Source of the DNA: an uncultured Akkermansia sp.
Lineage (GTDB): Bacteria > Verrucomicrobiota > Verrucomicrobiia > Verrucomicrobiales > Akkermansiaceae
NCBI GenBank assembly: GCA_947626635.1
Contig: CANQSY010000003.1
Coordinates: 1 to 55,724 of the forward strand
Direction of reading: 5' to 3'
Length of the DNA stretch: 55,724 nucleotides
Shown here: positions 53,296-55,724 of the stretch, piece by piece
How positions within the stretch are numbered: the first letter of the stretch is position 1
How the letters are laid out: each line of letters starts with the position of its first letter
Position numbers and translations under genes: made by a program
The notes under the pieces: model-generated
Told to the model about the DNA's origin: nothing
Database searches by the model: none
The model's input: the letters and a program-made list of their open reading frames with translations, nothing else

Positions 53296-55521
53296 TCACC
53301 GCAAATCCACCATATCCCGGACGATGTAGAGCGACTCGCGAAGAACCGGATCAAGCGTGGAGGGGTAGTCGATCGACTCCTCAAGCTCATCCTCCGGGTT
53401 CTTTGCCTCACGCATGAACTTTTCCTTATCCTCCTTGGTGGCAAGCGGCAAATCCTGCGCCGAGACATCAGAGAGGTTCAGCCTGTAAACGGTAAGGTGC
53501 TCCGCGTCATCGTGCGCCATTTTTTCATAGCGGACCTTACGGTCGGCATCGCTCGCCTTCTTAAAGGAGCGCAACTCCTCAATCTGAGCCTGGCGTTTCT
53601 CTTTGTTCAGCGAGAGGCTGTTTTCGTCGAGTATTCGGCGGCGATAGTTGGCGTACCACACATTATTCTGGAGATCGCGGTCGGCCTTCACGCGAGCCGC
53701 GCTGAGCTCGCGAAGACGCGGCAGCATTTTGGCAATGCGCTGGCTCTGCACGTAACGACCGGCAGGAGCAATGGCATCATACTGCATGGCATAGTCCATC
53801 TCGCCCTCGCCGATCTGGAGACCCGAGGTAATCGTAGGCAATTCAATATCGCTGCTGACGCCCTTAAGCTGGGTGGAGGCGCCGTTGATGCGGTAGAATT
53901 TTTGAACGGTCACCTTGATGAGACCGGCTCCCTCCCTGGAAGAGGAGAGGGGCATAAAGTCACCCAGACTGTGCGGCACCTGCACCGTTCCCTTGCCATA
54001 GGTTCTCTCGTCTCCCACGATAACGGCGCGTCCGTAGTCCTTCATGGCACCGGCAAATATCTCCGAGGCTGAGGCGCTCCCCTTGCTCGTGAGCACAACC
54101 ATCTCTCCGCGGAAGAGAGCACCACCGCTGACCGTCAAACGCTCCACCTGACCTCTCGCTTCCTTCACCTGGACCACCGGACCTGCCCCCGTGAAGAAAC
54201 CGACCATTTTACGCACTTCGTTCAATGAGCCTCCCCCGTTGGTGCGCAGGTCAACCACGAGACCCTGCACCTTTTCGCGGAGCATGCGGGTGAGCAACAG
54301 ACGCACATCGGAGGCGCACTGCACCGCTCCTTTGTCCATATCGATGTAAAACGACGGGAGGGTGAGAATGCCCAACCGGTAGGTGCGCACCTCGCCCTGA
54401 GGACCACGCTCGTGCATATCAACAATGCGCGCGCTGGCGATGGATTCGGTCATGGGAACCTCATCGCGCACGATGGTGATGATGCGCTCATCGCCGCTCT
54501 CAGCGCTCTGCACGCGCAATTTCACCGGCACGTCCTTCTTGCCGCGGATCAGGTTCACCACCTTGTCGATGCTCATGTAGAGGATATCCGTCCAATTACC
54601 GTCGCCTTTGCTGTCGACTGCCACAATGTGGTCGCCGAGCTTCAGCTGTCCGTTTTTATCCGCCGGTCCTCCTTTCACGATGCCGTCGATGCGGGTAGAG
54701 CCATCGTCGTCCTCCTTGAGTTGCGCGCCTATCCCGACGAGTGAGGCCTTGATCATATCCTTGAACGCCTTTTCTTCACGCGCCCCCATGTAATCGCTGT
54801 GGGGGTCATAGACGTGCGCGACGGCGTTGAGCACTTGAGAGACCATATCCTCCAGATCAGCCTCCTGCACTTCCATGCGGACGCGCTTGAGTCGAGCGAG
54901 GATTTTCTCCGCCGGGGAAGGCTCTTTGGCATTCGGATCCGGCTTCCCTTTTTCGGCCGCGAGGCGAGCGACATTCTCACGGCGGCATATCTCCGTCAGG
55001 AGCATATCCTCCACCTGGTCGCGCCATACCTGGTCGAGTTCCGCATTATTTTTGGCGCGGGGGAGCTTGCGGCGGGTACGCGGCACAGAACGATCCGAGT
55101 CAAATGCCGGGGGATTCTTTTCGTAACGCTTCAGCATTTCCTCCGCCTGCGCGATATGTCGAAGCACCCTCTCGGAATACATACCGTACAAACTCTGAGC
55201 AAGTTTCGCTGTTTCCCCCGCAAGCAGGTAGTCCCCGAAGGAATCAGCATAACTCTTACGCAACATCTGCACATCTTCTTCCGTAAAGTACAGATGCTGC
55301 GGGTCAATCATCTGCAGGTAGCAATCCAAAAAATGTTCGTACAATTCAGCGGAAAACTTCACCCGCGAAAAATGGGAATTCTGCAGGACCTCAGCAAATC
55401 TCTTGCCGATCATGTCGTAATCCGGCGCCGCATACCCCACCGAGGTGCACGATACCATCGCCGCCAGCGCTGCGCAACCAACGGCTTTCCACAATCTCGC
55501 ACTCTTTAAGAACCAGCTCAT
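53296..55521 (-). CDS. prc: C-terminal processing (tail-specific) protease
   Basis: 741 residues, a long Prc/Tsp-type S41 peptidase acting in the periplasm on proteins with nonpolar C-termini. N-terminal signal region (LWKAVGCAALAAMVSCTSVG) with a possible lipobox MVSC, then a long N-terminal helical domain, a PDZ domain (IDGIVKGGPADKNGQLKLGD and HIVAVDSKG), the S41 catalytic core with serine in SKGSASASEIFAGA and lysine in ERTYGKGTVQ, and a C-terminal helical domain (DUF3340-like) rich in lysine and arginine. Catalytic residues are present. It is the first gene of the minus-strand run with radC and tatD. Confidence 0.93.
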   Translation of the reverse strand: MSWFLKSARLWKAVGCAALAAMVSCTSVGYAAPDYDMIGKRFAEVLQNSHFSRVKFSAELYEHFLDCYLQMIDPQHLYFTEEDVQMLRKSYADSFGDYLLAGETAKLAQSLYGMYSERVLRHIAQAEEMLKRYEKNPPAFDSDRSVPRTRRKLPRAKNNAELDQVWRDQVEDMLLTEICRRENVARLAAEKGKPDPNAKEPSPAEKILARLKRVRMEVQEADLEDMVSQVLNAVAHVYDPHSDYMGAREEKAFKDMIKASLVGIGAQLKEDDDGSTRIDGIVKGGPADKNGQLKLGDHIVAVDSKGDGNWTDILYMSIDKVVNLIRGKKDVPVKLRVQSAESGDERIITIVRDEVPMTESIASARIVDMHERGPQGEVRTYRLGILTLPSFYIDMDKGAVQCASDVRLLLTRMLREKVQGLVVDLRTNGGGSLNEVRKMVGFFTGAGPVVQVKEARGQVERLTVSGGALFRGEMVVLTSKGSASASEIFAGAMKDYGRAVIVGDERTYGKGTVQVPHSLGDFMPLSSSREGAGLIKVTVQKFYRINGASTQLKGVSSDIELPTITSGLQIGEGEMDYAMQYDAIAPAGRYVQSQRIAKMLPRLRELSAARVKADRDLQNNVWYANYRRRILDENSLSLNKEKRQAQIEELRSFKKASDADRKVRYEKMAHDDAEHLTVYRLNLSDVSAQDLPLATKEDKEKFMREAKNPEDELEESIDYPSTLDPVLRESLYIVRDMVDLR

Positions 55522-55638
55522 TATGTGCTACGTTTATTAGATAACCGGTCGGAACGTCTTGTCTCCAAGGCGTCCTCTTCCTCTTTATTGTACACGATTT
55601 ATTGCCTGAGTCTATCGCTTTTTTGTAAAAAATGACAC

Positions 55639-55724
55639 GGGGCGCTGGGCGCCTAGCGGCGCCTATTTACGATTTACGATTTACGATTTACGATTTACGA
55701 TTTACGATTTACGATTTACGATTT
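55639..55724 (+). repeat. TTTACGA heptamer array at window end
   Basis: GGCGCTGGGCGCCTAGCGGC, GCCT, then eight perfect heptamers ATTTACG (55665-55720) plus ATTT, running off the window. The longest perfect array seen here. Confidence 0.85.

Noticed and set aside
55665..55724. Regular repeats that could be taken for a CRISPR array
   Set aside because: The heptamers are contiguous with no unique spacers and no cas genes lie nearby; they are simple tandem repeats.

Overview
The window reads as a chromosomal segment of a Gram-negative-type bacterium in which conserved housekeeping genes flank a large accessory region. My best guess for the lineage is the Verrucomicrobiota/PVC group. This is tentative: it rests on the general feel of the core proteins, the near absence of Shine-Dalgarno sequences, and a tail-specific protease next to paired periplasmic amidases. 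No rRNA or tRNA gene was recognised to test it.

Region 1 (about 1-8.5 kb) is an A+T-richer, minus-strand defence island: a RecB/UvrD-like helicase-nuclease, then a type III methyltransferase (mod), then a type III restriction subunit (res). Mod and res abut, and res has the only strong Shine-Dalgarno found here. The island has a truncated tyrosine-recombinase gene at its left edge and near-identical 18-bp sequences in direct orientation on both sides, so it was probably acquired horizontally.

Region 2 (about 8.5-29.4 kb) is dominated by repeated accessory modules. Five large ankyrin-repeat genes plus one decayed remnant stand in the same orientation, and a sixth intact but divergent ankyrin gene lies downstream of sbcC. 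Interspersed are two copies of a 180-residue unknown protein (one inside a 633-bp element with perfect 20-bp terminal inverted repeats and a TA duplication), two copies of a small membrane protein (one broken), two copies of a cassette made of a structured ~187-nt leader RNA plus an unknown protein, and two tandem ~108-nt small RNAs with compensatory base changes. An ADP-ribosylglycohydrolase, an unknown protein with a tandemly duplicated domain and a PIF1-like helicase close the region.

Region 3 (about 29.4-36.5 kb) holds sbcD, sbcC and an ankyrin gene in one apparent operon, bordered by dispersed heptamer (TTTACGA)n repeat elements.

Region 4 (about 36.5-55.5 kb) is core: topoisomerase subunit B (parE type), a histidine-phosphatase-like protein, mscL, two translationally coupled cell-wall amidases, metK with a structured leader, a pair of U32-like paralogues, an unknown membrane protein, lepA, pgi with a membrane-anchored rhodanese, and a minus-strand run prc-radC-tatD. 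Several promoters have a TTGNNN/TATAAT-like pair at 17-bp spacing, with the start codon only about 9-12 nt after the -10 box. That implies leaderless or nearly leaderless mRNAs, and I used it to choose several starts. Intergenic gaps repeatedly contain the same composite repeat (G+C-rich palindrome, TTTACGA heptamers, second G+C-rich palindrome), and the window ends inside one such array.
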